Below, in pieces: positions 44,171 through 52,655 of a stretch of DNA of 64,000 nt. A program made the translations under genes and the position numbers. Where the stretch lies: assembly GCA_963929535.1 (NCBI GenBank), contig CAWVIZ010000014.1:434001-498000 (forward strand). The letters are read 5' to 3'. Numbering within the stretch: position 1 is the first letter of the stretch; each line of letters opens with the position of its first letter. The notes beneath the pieces are model-generated. The model had not been told where the DNA came from. It did no database searches and worked only from the letters and a program-made list of their open reading frames with translations. The stretch comes from Pullilachnospira sp963929535 (lineage in GTDB: Bacteria > Bacillota > Clostridia > Lachnospirales > Lachnospiraceae).

Positions 44171-44207
44171 TTGAACTTGCCGTGAAAATTAGGTATTATT
44201 AATAATA
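44171..44207 (+). promoter_or_regulatory. Promoter of the LacI-type gene with overlapping palindrome
   Basis: TTGAAC, a 17-base spacer and TATTAT (44194-44199). TATTATTAATAATA at 44194-44207 is a perfect 14-base palindrome covering the -10 box, a possible autoregulatory site. Confidence 0.5.
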
Positions 44208-44230
44208 GTTATGGATACGGGGGAAAGTTC

Positions 44231-45244
44231 ATGATTACGATTAAAGAAATTGCGGAGCAGCTTGGCGTCAGCCCTACCACAGTGTCCAATGTCCTCAATG
44301 GACGGGCGGGCAAAATGTCTCCCAGAACACGGCAGATGGTGGAGGAGGCGCTGGTACATAATCATTATGTTCACGATACCAGAAAAGAGGAGGAGATGCA
44401 CTCCCATCTGATCGCGGTGTATTTCTGCCTGGGGAAAAAGGAGCATATCCTGATGGATCCCTTCTGCGGAGAGCTTCTGGAATCTGTGGAGCTGGAGCTC
44501 CAGAAGTACGGAAGGACCACGGTATGCGGGATCGTCTATTCCAATGAGGAATTTGACGAGAGGCTGAAGGTCAGCGGCCTGGAAGGAGCCATCCTTTTGG
44601 GGTGTGAGCCGGAGAACTGCGAGCCTCTGGCCAGAAGGACCAGATTTCCCATTGTGTTTGTGGATTCAGGGGAAGGCAATTACGACAATATTGGCCTGCA
44701 GGATTATGAAGGAGCCTATGAGATCACCAGCTATCTGTTGAAGCAGGGGAATGAAAAGCTGGCGTTTTTCTGCGACCAGAAAAATCCCATCGGCGCCAAT
44801 CTCCAGAGATACCGGGGATTCCGGAGGGCCATGGAGCGGTATGGGATGTCCTTTTCTGAGGAGAAAGATTACGTATTCCTTCCGGAGGACAAGAATCAGC
44901 GCCATGAGGTGCTCCGTCAGTTTGCCAAGAAGTCTGTCAGGGAAGGATATACAGGAGCTTTTTTTGCCTATGATCTGCTGGCCAATGAGGGGATCAGCAT
45001 ATTTTTCTCCCAGGGGCTGAGGGTGCCGGAGGATATCTCCGTTGCGGGATTTGACGACAATGTATACGCCAGGCTCTCCAGACCCACTCTGACCACAGTG
45101 CGGCAGAACCCCAGTGAGAAGGGGCAGGAGGCGGTCCGCCTGCTGATGAAGAGGATTTACGGTGAGGAGGTAGTGGTATCCAGTCTGCAGCTTTCCACAG
45201 AGCTGATCGTCCGGGAGAGCGTGGCCAACCGGAACACAAGATAA
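44231..45244 (+). CDS. LacI family transcriptional regulator
   Basis: 337 residues. The N-terminal LacI helix-turn-helix is TIKEIAEQLGVSPTTVSNVLNG, followed by the periplasmic-binding-protein-like sensor domain (GAILLGCEPENCEPLA, IVFVDSGEGNYDNIGLQDYEGA, ISVAGFDDNVYARLSRPTLTTV). It lies directly upstream of a glucosidase and sugar ABC operon that has a perfect inverted repeat in its promoter, so it is the likely regulator of that operon. The start ATG 44231 has only a weak site. Confidence 0.93.
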   Translation: MITIKEIAEQLGVSPTTVSNVLNGRAGKMSPRTRQMVEEALVHNHYVHDTRKEEEMHSHLIAVYFCLGKKEHILMDPFCGELLESVELELQKYGRTTVCGIVYSNEEFDERLKVSGLEGAILLGCEPENCEPLARRTRFPIVFVDSGEGNYDNIGLQDYEGAYEITSYLLKQGNEKLAFFCDQKNPIGANLQRYRGFRRAMERYGMSFSEEKDYVFLPEDKNQRHEVLRQFAKKSVREGYTGAFFAYDLLANEGISIFFSQGLRVPEDISVAGFDDNVYARLSRPTLTTVRQNPSEKGQEAVRLLMKRIYGEEVVVSSLQLSTELIVRESVANRNTR

Positions 45245-45250
45245 GAAACA

Positions 45251-45305
45251 TACGGCAAATATCCGCCCATGCAAGCATGGCGGCTGCTTGCCGGGCGTAT
45301 CGTGC
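45251..45305 (-). repeat. Family-2 intergenic repeat, truncated reverse copy
   Basis: On the minus strand it reads ACGATACGCCCGGCAAGCAG and then CGCCATGCTTGCATGGGCGG, ending at TTTGCCG. The right half of the element is missing. Confidence 0.65.
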
Positions 45306-45353
45306 AAAAGGCGGGAACATCGGATCACAGCGGTCCGATGTTCCCGCCTTTTA
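45306..45353 (+). terminator. Terminator after the LacI-type gene
   Basis: AAAAGGCGGGAACATCGGA pairs perfectly with TCCGATGTTCCCGCCTTTT. Confidence 0.85.
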
Positions 45354-45395
45354 TGTATTTTGCCCAAAATGAGATGGGGTTTCTTGTGGATTTCG

Positions 45396-45427
45396 TTGGT
45401 TTTGCGTGACACTTCTTGCAAAACCAA
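45396..45427 (+). promoter_or_regulatory. Candidate operator of the glucosidase/ABC operon
   Basis: TTGGTTTTGC (45396-45405) and GCAAAACCAA (45418-45427) are perfect inverted repeats separated by 12 bases. The right arm overlaps the -35 box of the candidate promoter, a layout suited to repression by the adjacent LacI-type protein (inference). Confidence 0.55.
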
Positions 45428-45444
45428 AAAAAACTAACTAAATT
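45416..45444 (+). promoter_or_regulatory. Promoter of the glucosidase/ABC operon
   Basis: TTGCAA, a 17-base spacer and TAAATT in an AT-rich stretch, 36 bases before the start codon. Confidence 0.55.
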
Positions 45445-45479
45445 TTTTATTAAATAAACGTAAAGAAAGGGAAAAGGAT

Positions 45480-47123
45480 ATGGAAAAAGATTCTAAAAAA
45501 TGGTGGCAGAACGCTGTGATCTACCAGATTTATCCCCGGAGCTTTTATGACAGCAACGGAGACGGCATCGGCGATCTTCAGGGAATCATCCGGAAGCTGG
45601 ATTATCTCCAGAAACTGGGCATTGACGCCATCTGGCTTTCTCCTGTATACCGTTCCCCCCAGGACGACAACGGATACGATATCTCGGATTATCAGGATAT
45701 CGATCCCATGTTCGGAACTCTGGCTGATATGGACGAGCTGATCGCCCAGGCCGGGAAGCGGAACATCCGGATCATCATGGATCTGGTGCTGAATCATACC
45801 TCCGATGAGCATCCCTGGTTTCTGGAGGCAAAAAAGGGAAAGGATAATCCCTACCACGATTATTATGTGTGGAGAGATGGAAAAGAAGGGGAGTATCCCA
45901 ATGAGCTTACCTCTGCCTTCTGCGGACCTGCATGGGAGTGGGTTCCGGAGTGCGGACAGTATTATCTCCATCAGTTTTCCAGAAAACAGCCGGATCTGAA
46001 CTGGGAGAATCCCCGGCTCAGACAGGAGATCTACCAGATGATCAACTGGTGGATCGACCGGGGCGTGGGAGGATTCCGTCTGGATGTGATCGACCTGATC
46101 GGAAAGGAACCGGATGCCATGGTGATGGCGGAAGGGCGTATGCTTCACCCCTATCTGAGGGAAATGAGCAAAGCCACATTCCAGAGAGCACCGCTGGTAA
46201 CGGTGGGAGAAGCCTGGAGCGCCACACCGGAAAACGCCATGCTCTACAGCAATCCGGACGGAAGCGAGCTGTCCATGGTGTTCCAGTTTGAACACATGGT
46301 GCTGGACCAGCAGGAGGGAAAAGAAAAATGGGATCTGGCTCCTCTGCCCTTTGTAAAGTGGAAAAAGGTCTTTACAAAATGGCAGAAGGCCCTGTATGGA
46401 AAAGGATGGAACAGCCTGTTCCTGGAGAATCATGATCTGCCCCGGTCGGTGTCCCGTTTCTGTGATGACGGAAAGTACCGGGTGAAGGCGGCCAAGATGC
46501 TGGCCACTCTGCTGCACGGTATGCAGGGAACTCCTTATATCTATCAGGGGCAGGAACTGGGAATGACCAATGTGAAGTTTGATATTGAGGACTACAGGGA
46601 TATCGAGCTTCTGAACGTGTACCGGGAACGGACAGCCCAGGGATATCCCGAGCAGGAAGTGATGAAGTCCATCTACGCCAAAGGACGGGATAACGCCAGA
46701 ACGCCCATGCAGTGGGATGAAAGCCCCAACGCGGGATTTACCACGGGGACGCCCTGGCTGCGGTGCAACCCCAACTATGCCATGATAAATGCAGCGGAAG
46801 CGCTGGTGAACCAGGATTCGGTCTTTTATTACTACCAGAAACTGATCCGTCTGCGGAAAACGGAGGAAATTTTTACGGACGGTGTATATGAGCCGCTGCT
46901 GGAGGAAGACGAGAATATTTTCGCTTATATAAGAGAAACTCAGGAGGAGAGGCTTCTGGTGCTCTGCAATTTCAGAGGAAAGGAAATTCCCTGTACTCTG
47001 GAGGAAGGATGGGAAGAAGGAGAAGTGCTGATCGCCAACTACGACGGACCGGAAAAGAAAGGCATACTTCGTCCATATGAAGCAAAGATCATCAAAAAAA
47101 GGAAGGAGGGCTTTCACGCATGA
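45480..47123 (+). CDS. GH13 alpha-glucosidase (oligo-1,6-glucosidase/DexB type)
   Basis: 547 residues, the length of subfamily 31 GH13 enzymes. It starts with WWQNAVIYQIYPRSFYDSNG. The catalytic regions are complete: MDLVLNHTSDEHPWF, the nucleophile Asp in GFRLDVIDLIG, the acid Glu in VGEAWSATP and the Asp in LENHDLPR. The Val after the nucleophile (DVI) is the residue associated with alpha-1,6 preference (family knowledge), so isomalto-oligosaccharides are likely substrates. No signal peptide, so it acts on imported sugars. Its stop overlaps the binding-protein start. Confidence 0.95.
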   Translation: MEKDSKKWWQNAVIYQIYPRSFYDSNGDGIGDLQGIIRKLDYLQKLGIDAIWLSPVYRSPQDDNGYDISDYQDIDPMFGTLADMDELIAQAGKRNIRIIMDLVLNHTSDEHPWFLEAKKGKDNPYHDYYVWRDGKEGEYPNELTSAFCGPAWEWVPECGQYYLHQFSRKQPDLNWENPRLRQEIYQMINWWIDRGVGGFRLDVIDLIGKEPDAMVMAEGRMLHPYLREMSKATFQRAPLVTVGEAWSATPENAMLYSNPDGSELSMVFQFEHMVLDQQEGKEKWDLAPLPFVKWKKVFTKWQKALYGKGWNSLFLENHDLPRSVSRFCDDGKYRVKAAKMLATLLHGMQGTPYIYQGQELGMTNVKFDIEDYRDIELLNVYRERTAQGYPEQEVMKSIYAKGRDNARTPMQWDESPNAGFTTGTPWLRCNPNYAMINAAEALVNQDSVFYYYQKLIRLRKTEEIFTDGVYEPLLEEDENIFAYIRETQEERLLVLCNFRGKEIPCTLEEGWEEGEVLIANYDGPEKKGILRPYEAKIIKKRKEGFHA

Positions 47124-48418
47124 AGAGATGTATGAAAGTGAGTATGGCGGCCGGGCTCCTGGCTGCGGCCGGTCTGACTGCGGCTCTGTCCGGCTGCGGC
47201 TCAGAGGGAGACAACGGAAAGGTGACGATCGAGATCGTTCAGTACAAGCCGGAAGCGGCCACCTATTTCGATCAGGTGGAGGAAAAATTCAATGCCACCC
47301 ATGACGATATTGAGTTGATCATTGATTCCCCCAATGACGCTATGACGATCCTGAAAACCCGTTTTATCCGCGAGGATTATCCGGACATCATCGCCATCGG
47401 AGGAGATATCAACTACTCCAATTTCCTGGATTCCGATCTGCTGATGGATATTTCTGATTATCAGGGACTGGACTCCATCAAACAGACGTATCTGGATATC
47501 GACAAGGAACTGGAATTCGTTCCCAAGGAGGGTGTCTACGCGGTTCCTTATATGGCCAACGCGGCGGGAATCCTGTACAACAAAGATATTTTTGAAGAGC
47601 ATGGCTGGGAGATCCCCACCACCTGGGATGAGCTGATGTCCCTGTGCCAGGAGATCCAGGATGCCGGCCTGCAGCCCTTCTACTTCGGATTCAGGGATAC
47701 ATGGACCTGCCTGGCCCCCTGGAACGCCATTTCCGTGGACCTGGCGCCCACCGATGTCTGCGCCCAGGTGAACAGAGGGGAAACCACTTTTACCGAGAAT
47801 TACCGGGAGGTGGCGGAGAAGACAAAGGCTCTCCTGGAGTATGCTCAGGACGATCCCTTTGCCTACAGCTACAACGATGCCTGCACCGCCTTTGCCAGAG
47901 GCGAGGCTGTGATGTACCCCATCGGAAGCTATGCCGTTCCTCAGATCCAGTCTGTAAATCCGGATATCAATATCGATTCTTTCGTGATGCCTGCCAGCAG
48001 CAATGCGGAGGAAAACGTGCTGAACTCCGGAAATGACCTGCAGCTCTCCGTAATGGCCAACTGTGAGCATAAGGAAGAAGCCTATGAGGTTCTGGACTTC
48101 CTGCTGGAAGATGAGAATGTACAGGATTATATCAATGACCAGAACGCCGTTCCCTGTAAAGAAGGGGATTTCGAGCTGCCTCCCATGCTGGACGGTATGA
48201 AAACCTACATCGAGGAAGGAAAGGTAGCCGATTATCAGGATCACCACTATCCCAGCGAGATGTCTGTAGACGCCATGATCCAGACGTATCTTCTGGATGA
48301 CAGTGAGAATGCCACAGACACATTCCTGGAGAGATTCGATACCGAATGGGTGCGCTACAACCGTGATCTGATTCGGAAGGTTCAGGATTATATGGACGAA
48401 AATCCGGATGCGGAATAG
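47120..48418 (+). CDS. ABC transporter sugar-binding lipoprotein
   Basis: 432 residues. A lipoprotein signal ends in the lipobox LSGC with the lipidated Cys at residue 26, followed by a family 1 extracellular solute-binding domain (VEEKFNATHDDIELII, YMANAAGILYNKDIFEEHGW, GEAVMYPIGSYAVPQI). It captures sugars at the outer membrane face for the two permeases downstream. The ATG overlaps the glucosidase stop (ATGA), so uptake and hydrolysis are coupled; alpha-glucosides are the likely cargo. Confidence 0.95.
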   Translation: MKRCMKVSMAAGLLAAAGLTAALSGCGSEGDNGKVTIEIVQYKPEAATYFDQVEEKFNATHDDIELIIDSPNDAMTILKTRFIREDYPDIIAIGGDINYSNFLDSDLLMDISDYQGLDSIKQTYLDIDKELEFVPKEGVYAVPYMANAAGILYNKDIFEEHGWEIPTTWDELMSLCQEIQDAGLQPFYFGFRDTWTCLAPWNAISVDLAPTDVCAQVNRGETTFTENYREVAEKTKALLEYAQDDPFAYSYNDACTAFARGEAVMYPIGSYAVPQIQSVNPDINIDSFVMPASSNAEENVLNSGNDLQLSVMANCEHKEEAYEVLDFLLEDENVQDYINDQNAVPCKEGDFELPPMLDGMKTYIEEGKVADYQDHHYPSEMSVDAMIQTYLLDDSENATDTFLERFDTEWVRYNRDLIRKVQDYMDENPDAE

Positions 48419-48434
48419 AAAGGGGAAATGAATC

Positions 48435-49316
48435 ATGAAGAAAAAACGTTCGATAGGAAATCGGCAGGGAACGTTCCTCGCCATAACCATACCGGTGATC
48501 CTGCTGTTTTTCTGTTTCAACACACTGCCGCTGCTGAGAGGATTTTTCTACAGCTTTACCAACTTTAAGGGATATGGAAGCTACGACATCGTGGGCCTTC
48601 GGAACTACATCGACTTGTTTTCCGATTCCCGTGTGGGCAACTCCTATTTGTTTACTTTTAAGTATGCTGTTGTCAGCACTATTATCGTCAACATGATCAG
48701 CCTGATCCTGGCCTTGGGACTGAACAGTAAGATCAAGGCCAAGAGCGCGCTGAGAGCCATTTACTTTATTCCCAACATTCTGGGAGGTCTGGTAGTAGGC
48801 TATATCTTCAGCTTCTTCTTTACCTATATCCTGCCTGCCGTAGGACAGGCCGCAGGTATTGAATGGCTTTCCGGCAGTATGCTTTCCAGTGAGAAGACCG
48901 CGTGGATGGCTATCGTGCTGGTGGGCTGCTGGCAGTCCATCGCCATGAATACCATCATCTACATTTCCGGTCTGCAGACCGTGCCGGAGGATGTCTATGA
49001 GGCGGGATCCATTGACGGAGCCAGCGGATGGATCCGCTTCAAAAGTCTGACCTTCCCGCTGATCATCCCGTTCTTCACCATCAACATGGTACTGTGTATG
49101 AAGAACTTCCTGATGGTATTCGACCAGATCATGGCTTTGACCAAAGGCGGTCCCTCCCAGAGTACCGAGTCTATCTCCTACCTGATCTATCAGAATGGTA
49201 TGAGCGGCGGCCAGTTTGGATTCCAGAGCGCCAACGCGGTGGTTTTCTTCGTGGTGATCGTGGCGATCTCTGTATTCCAGATGACTGTATTAAATAAAAA
49301 GGAGGAGCAGTTATAA
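48435..49316 (+). CDS. ABC sugar transporter permease (MalF-like)
   Basis: 293 residues with six hydrophobic helices and the permease loop EAGSIDGASGWIRFKSLTFP near 195 that docks the ATPase. It forms the channel with the next gene product. It starts 16 bases after the binding protein and its stop overlaps the next start by one base (TAATG). Confidence 0.95.
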   Translation: MKKKRSIGNRQGTFLAITIPVILLFFCFNTLPLLRGFFYSFTNFKGYGSYDIVGLRNYIDLFSDSRVGNSYLFTFKYAVVSTIIVNMISLILALGLNSKIKAKSALRAIYFIPNILGGLVVGYIFSFFFTYILPAVGQAAGIEWLSGSMLSSEKTAWMAIVLVGCWQSIAMNTIIYISGLQTVPEDVYEAGSIDGASGWIRFKSLTFPLIIPFFTINMVLCMKNFLMVFDQIMALTKGGPSQSTESISYLIYQNGMSGGQFGFQSANAVVFFVVIVAISVFQMTVLNKKEEQL

Positions 49317-50164
49317 TGAAGAAGAAAAAAATCGTGGATCACAGAATCAACTGGCCGGTGACCATCCTTCTGATCATTGGCTGCGTTACCATCTTTTTCC
49401 CGCTGTATATGGCAGTGATCATTGCCTTTAAAAAACCTTCGGAAATGACCAATGACATTGCGGGCGCTCTGTCCTTCCCCTCCTCCTGGAGCCTGGACAA
49501 TTTCGCGGAAGCCATGAGAGTTACCGATTTCTGGCATTCCTTTGGAAACAGCTTGCTGATCACCATCATCACCGTAGTGCTGGCGCTGGTGATCCACTCC
49601 CTGGCCGGCTATGCCATCGGCAGAAGCATGGCCAAGAGCAAATTTTACAATTTCGTTTACCTGTACATTGTCAGCGGTATGTTCGTACCCTTTGCCATCC
49701 TGATGATGCCCCTGGTAAAACAGACGGCTCAGATGGGAATCGCCAACCGGGTGGGCGTGGTGATCCTGTATGTGGTGTTCTATATGCCCATGAACCTGCT
49801 GCTGTATGCGGGATATCTGAAGAATATCCCCATCGCTCTGGAGGAGGCGGCTTTCGTGGACGGTTCCACCACCTGGAACACCTTCTGGAAGATCATCTTC
49901 CCCATCATGAAGCCCATGCACGCCACAGTGGCTGTTCTGACTGCCATGCAGGTATGGAACGATGTGATGACACCGCTGGTGATCATGTCCGGAACGGGAA
50001 TGAATACGCTGCCTCTGGCACAGCTGAACTTCCAGACCCAGTTCGGAACCAACTATAATCTGGCTTTCGCCTCCTATCTGCTGGCGCTGCTGCCGATCCT
50101 GATCTTCTATGTGATCTGCCAGAAACAGATCCTGAACGGTGTGGTAAACGGCGCCGTGAAATAA
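49316..50164 (+). CDS. ABC sugar transporter permease (MalG-like)
   Basis: 282 residues, six hydrophobic helices, with the docking loop EEAAFVDGSTTWNTFWKIIFP near 180. It completes the import channel. No ATPase gene follows; in Firmicutes such CUT1 importers commonly share a general MsmK/MsmX ATPase encoded elsewhere. Confidence 0.95.
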   Translation: MKKKKIVDHRINWPVTILLIIGCVTIFFPLYMAVIIAFKKPSEMTNDIAGALSFPSSWSLDNFAEAMRVTDFWHSFGNSLLITIITVVLALVIHSLAGYAIGRSMAKSKFYNFVYLYIVSGMFVPFAILMMPLVKQTAQMGIANRVGVVILYVVFYMPMNLLLYAGYLKNIPIALEEAAFVDGSTTWNTFWKIIFPIMKPMHATVAVLTAMQVWNDVMTPLVIMSGTGMNTLPLAQLNFQTQFGTNYNLAFASYLLALLPILIFYVICQKQILNGVVNGAVK

Positions 50165-50175
50165 AGCGTATTTCA

Positions 50176-50316
50176 TATCAGTTCAGCTTTCTGTTATCCC
50201 GCCAGGTGTCACGCTCATGCGCAGCGTGATCCCGAAAATAGCGGGCGCCAGGCTGCGAAAATCGCAGCCTGTGTGCATGCATTTGTGACAGTGAAGCCGG
50301 AAGGCGGAACTGTTAC
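50176..50316 (+). repeat. Family-1 repeat, degenerate copy
   Basis: The right half, from GCGCCAGGCTGCG through GTGAAGCCGGAAGGCGGAAC to TGTTAC, matches the copy at 50941. The left half is diverged, but keeps a hairpin in the same place (TCACGCT/AGCGTGA). Confidence 0.7.
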
Positions 50317-50322
50317 ATATTT

Positions 50323-50361
50323 CCCCGTCATTCTGCCGGCCTGCAGGATGGCGGGGTTTTT
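50323..50361 (+). terminator. Terminator after the sugar ABC operon
   Basis: CCCCGTCATTCTGC pairs with GCAGGATGGCGGGG, then TTTTT. The remaining part of the 351-base gap shows no gene. Confidence 0.75.
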
Positions 50362-50515
50362 CTGTCTTGTATTTCCCTGACACAGATACTATAATGAGCC
50401 CAGGAACGCCGAAACAGGCACAGACGGTTTTCGGTGCCGGCGGAGCGCTGTCCGGGAAGAACAGTACTGCTGGAGACGTTCTGAAGAAAATGGCAGAGAG
50501 ACAGGAGGAAGGATA

Positions 50516-50857
50516 ATGATTCGGATTGGTTCTATTGTCTGGGGGGTTCGGGATATCCCCCGGGCGATCCGGTTCTGGAGTCAGGCGCTGGATTATCAGC
50601 TGATGGAAGAACCTTCGGAAGACTGGGCGAAGCTGGCTCCCCGGAGAGGGGAGGGATTTCAGCTGTCCCTGAAGCTGGTGACATCCCCCAAGGCCAGAAG
50701 GCACCATATGGATCTGTTTGCGGATGACCGTCCGCGGGAGGTGGAACGGCTGCTGAAGCTTGGCGCCTCGCTTGTGGAATGGCGGTATGAGGAGGGGGCC
50801 GACTATACCGTACTGGCAGATCCGGACGGAAACAGGTTCTGTGTGGTACAGAAATAG
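50516..50857 (+). CDS. VOC superfamily (glyoxalase-like) protein
   Basis: 113 residues, a single VOC module pair: IGSIVWGVRDIPRAIRFWSQALDYQ at the start, HHMDLFADDRPREVERLLKLGA near 62 and YTVLADPDGNRFCVVQ at the end. Members are glyoxalases, dioxygenases or antibiotic-binding proteins; the substrate here cannot be told. ATG 50516 after AGGAGGAAGG. It stands alone between two family-1 repeats. Confidence 0.85.
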   Translation: MIRIGSIVWGVRDIPRAIRFWSQALDYQLMEEPSEDWAKLAPRRGEGFQLSLKLVTSPKARRHHMDLFADDRPREVERLLKLGASLVEWRYEEGADYTVLADPDGNRFCVVQK

Positions 50858-50940
50858 CAGCGCCAAAGCTTATGGGAACGCCCGGTCTGAGACGCGTATC
50901 TGGGGCAGTGAAGCCAAAGGGCGGAATTGGTGCTGATTTT

Positions 50941-51083
50941 GTTACAGTTCAGCCCTCAACTGTCCCGCGAGGTGTCCCGCTGCAAATGCAGCGGGATCCC
51001 GAGGCTTGCAGGCGCCAGGCTGAGAGAAACGCAGCCTGTGTGCATGCATTTGTGACAGTGAAGCCGGAAGGCGGAACTGTTAC
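50941..51083 (+). repeat. Family-1 repeat, full 143-bp copy B
   Basis: Exactly as long as copy A at 29106, in the reverse orientation. It starts GTTACAGTTCAGCC, contains CCCGCTGC/GCAGCGGG and ends GGCGGAACTGTTAC. It fills most of the 301-base gap before the CwlC-like gene. Confidence 0.85.
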
Positions 51084-51158
51084 CTGATTTTGGGACGCCA
51101 GGTATCAAAATCCCATCCCGCCGCATAAATTAAAGATAAGTGCGGCAGGAGGCAATGT

Positions 51159-51923
51159 ATGGCATATAAGATCGTATTGGATGCTGGACACGGGGGTGAG
51201 GATCCCGGCGCCGTATATCAGGGACGCCAGGAAAAGGACGATACACTCCGGCTGACGCTGGCTGTGGGGGATATCCTGGAGAAAAACGGCGTGGATGTGG
51301 TGTACACCAGGACCACTGACGTATACCAGACGCCTTTTCAGAAGGCGCGGATCGCCAATGAAGCCATGGCGGATTTTTTCATATCATTCCACAGGAATTC
51401 CAGCCCCAGTCCCAATCAGTACAGTGGAGTGGAGTCCCTGGTCTATGACAAGTCGGGGATCAAACTGGAAATGGCGGAAAATATCAACGGAGCGCTGGAA
51501 AAAGTAGGGTTTAAAAACCTGGGAGTCAAAGCACGGCCGGGACTGGTGGTCCTTCGGAGAACAAAAATGCCGGCAGTTCTGGTGGAAGCCGGGTTTCTGA
51601 ATACAGATGCGGATAACCAGCTTTTTGATGAGAAGTTTGATGAGATCGCCAGGGCTATCGCCGGGGCCATCATGGGGACGCTGGATCTGGAAACCGTGAC
51701 GGAGCCGGTGTATTACCGGGTACAGGTGGGAGCCTTCCGGAACCGGCAGAACGCGGATAATCTGAACTATGAGCTGGCTGACAAGGGATACCCTTCCTTT
51801 ATCATGGCGGACGACGGTCTGTACCGGGTGCAGGTGGGGGCTTTTCAGCAGCTGGGAAATGCGGTTGCCATGGAACAGAGACTGCGCCGGGAAGGATACA
51901 GCACCATGCTTACCACCAGGTGA
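51159..51923 (+). CDS. CwlC-like N-acetylmuramoyl-L-alanine amidase with SPOR repeats
   Basis: 254 residues, almost the length of B. subtilis CwlC (255), with the same layout. Residues 1-175 are an amidase_3 zinc hydrolase (IVLDAGHGGEDPGA, DFFISFHRNSSPSPNQYSG, AVLVEAGFLNTDADNQL). The C-terminal part carries two SPOR-type repeats, each with YRVQVGAF (near 190 and 226). There is no signal peptide. In Bacillus such proteins lyse the mother-cell wall late in sporulation, so a similar role is likely here. Confidence 0.92.
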   Translation: MAYKIVLDAGHGGEDPGAVYQGRQEKDDTLRLTLAVGDILEKNGVDVVYTRTTDVYQTPFQKARIANEAMADFFISFHRNSSPSPNQYSGVESLVYDKSGIKLEMAENINGALEKVGFKNLGVKARPGLVVLRRTKMPAVLVEAGFLNTDADNQLFDEKFDEIARAIAGAIMGTLDLETVTEPVYYRVQVGAFRNRQNADNLNYELADKGYPSFIMADDGLYRVQVGAFQQLGNAVAMEQRLRREGYSTMLTTR

Positions 51924-51983
51924 GATGCCCGGGCGGCGGATCCGTGAAGAAGGGGCGGCTGTGAAACGGGAGGTTACGAAAGG

Positions 51984-52595
51984 ATGCGAAAATACCAAGG
52001 ATTTTTAGAAAATTTTACAGATTTTATCTTTCTGGAGGATGAACCCCGGCAGGCAGACGTGATTTTTGTGCCTGGAAATGGGTATCCCCAGATGGCGGAG
52101 CGTGCGGCTTCCCTTTGGCGGGAGGGGTACGCTCCTTTTGTGCTTCCATCGGGAAAATACAGTGTGACCAAAGGGCATTTTTCCGGGGTGATGGCGGAAA
52201 AAGAAAAATATCCCGGTCCTTACGCTACGGAGTGGGAGTTCCTGGCAGATGTGCTGAGGAAAAACGGCGTTCCCGGGAACGCCATCCTCAGGGAGGATCA
52301 GGCAACCTATACATGGCAGAACGCCATATATTCCCGTCAGGCGCTGGAGCGGCAGGGAATCAGTCTGAAGAGGGGGATCATCTGCTGCAAGGCCCAGCAC
52401 GCCAGGAGATGCAGGATGTATTACCAGCTGGAATTTCCCGGAGCGCAGTTTCTGGTCTGCCCTTCGGATACCGGGATCAGCCGGGAAAACTGGTATCTGA
52501 GTGAAAAAGGCATAGAAGAAGTGCTTGGAGAGATAGAACGGTGCGGCAGCCAGTTTCATCAGATCCTGAAAGGGCTTAAGCGGCAGTCCCGGTGA
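51984..52595 (+). CDS. YdcF family protein (DUF218)
   Basis: 203 residues with the DUF218 pattern: ADVIFVPGNGYPQMAERAASLW near 24, then LREDQATYTWQNAIYSRQALE near 102 and CCKAQHARRCRMYYQLEFPG near 133. Most family members have an N-terminal membrane anchor; this one is soluble. Its biochemical role is not settled. It follows the amidase by 60 bases. Confidence 0.85.
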   Translation: MRKYQGFLENFTDFIFLEDEPRQADVIFVPGNGYPQMAERAASLWREGYAPFVLPSGKYSVTKGHFSGVMAEKEKYPGPYATEWEFLADVLRKNGVPGNAILREDQATYTWQNAIYSRQALERQGISLKRGIICCKAQHARRCRMYYQLEFPGAQFLVCPSDTGISRENWYLSEKGIEEVLGEIERCGSQFHQILKGLKRQSR

Positions 52596-52610
52596 CTGGC
52601 TCCAGACGCC

Positions 52611-52648
52611 GACGCCCCGCATACCGGGCAGCCGGTATGCGGGGCGTC
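52611..52648. terminator. Bidirectional hairpin between convergent genes
   Basis: GACGCCCCGCATACCG pairs perfectly with CGGTATGCGGGGCGTC around a six-base loop. Confidence 0.75.
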
Positions 52649-52655
52649 AGATATA

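Noticed and set aside
49190..50176. 328-codon frame on the minus strand
   Set aside because: Antisense to the MalG-like permease; His/Gln-rich and without start signals.
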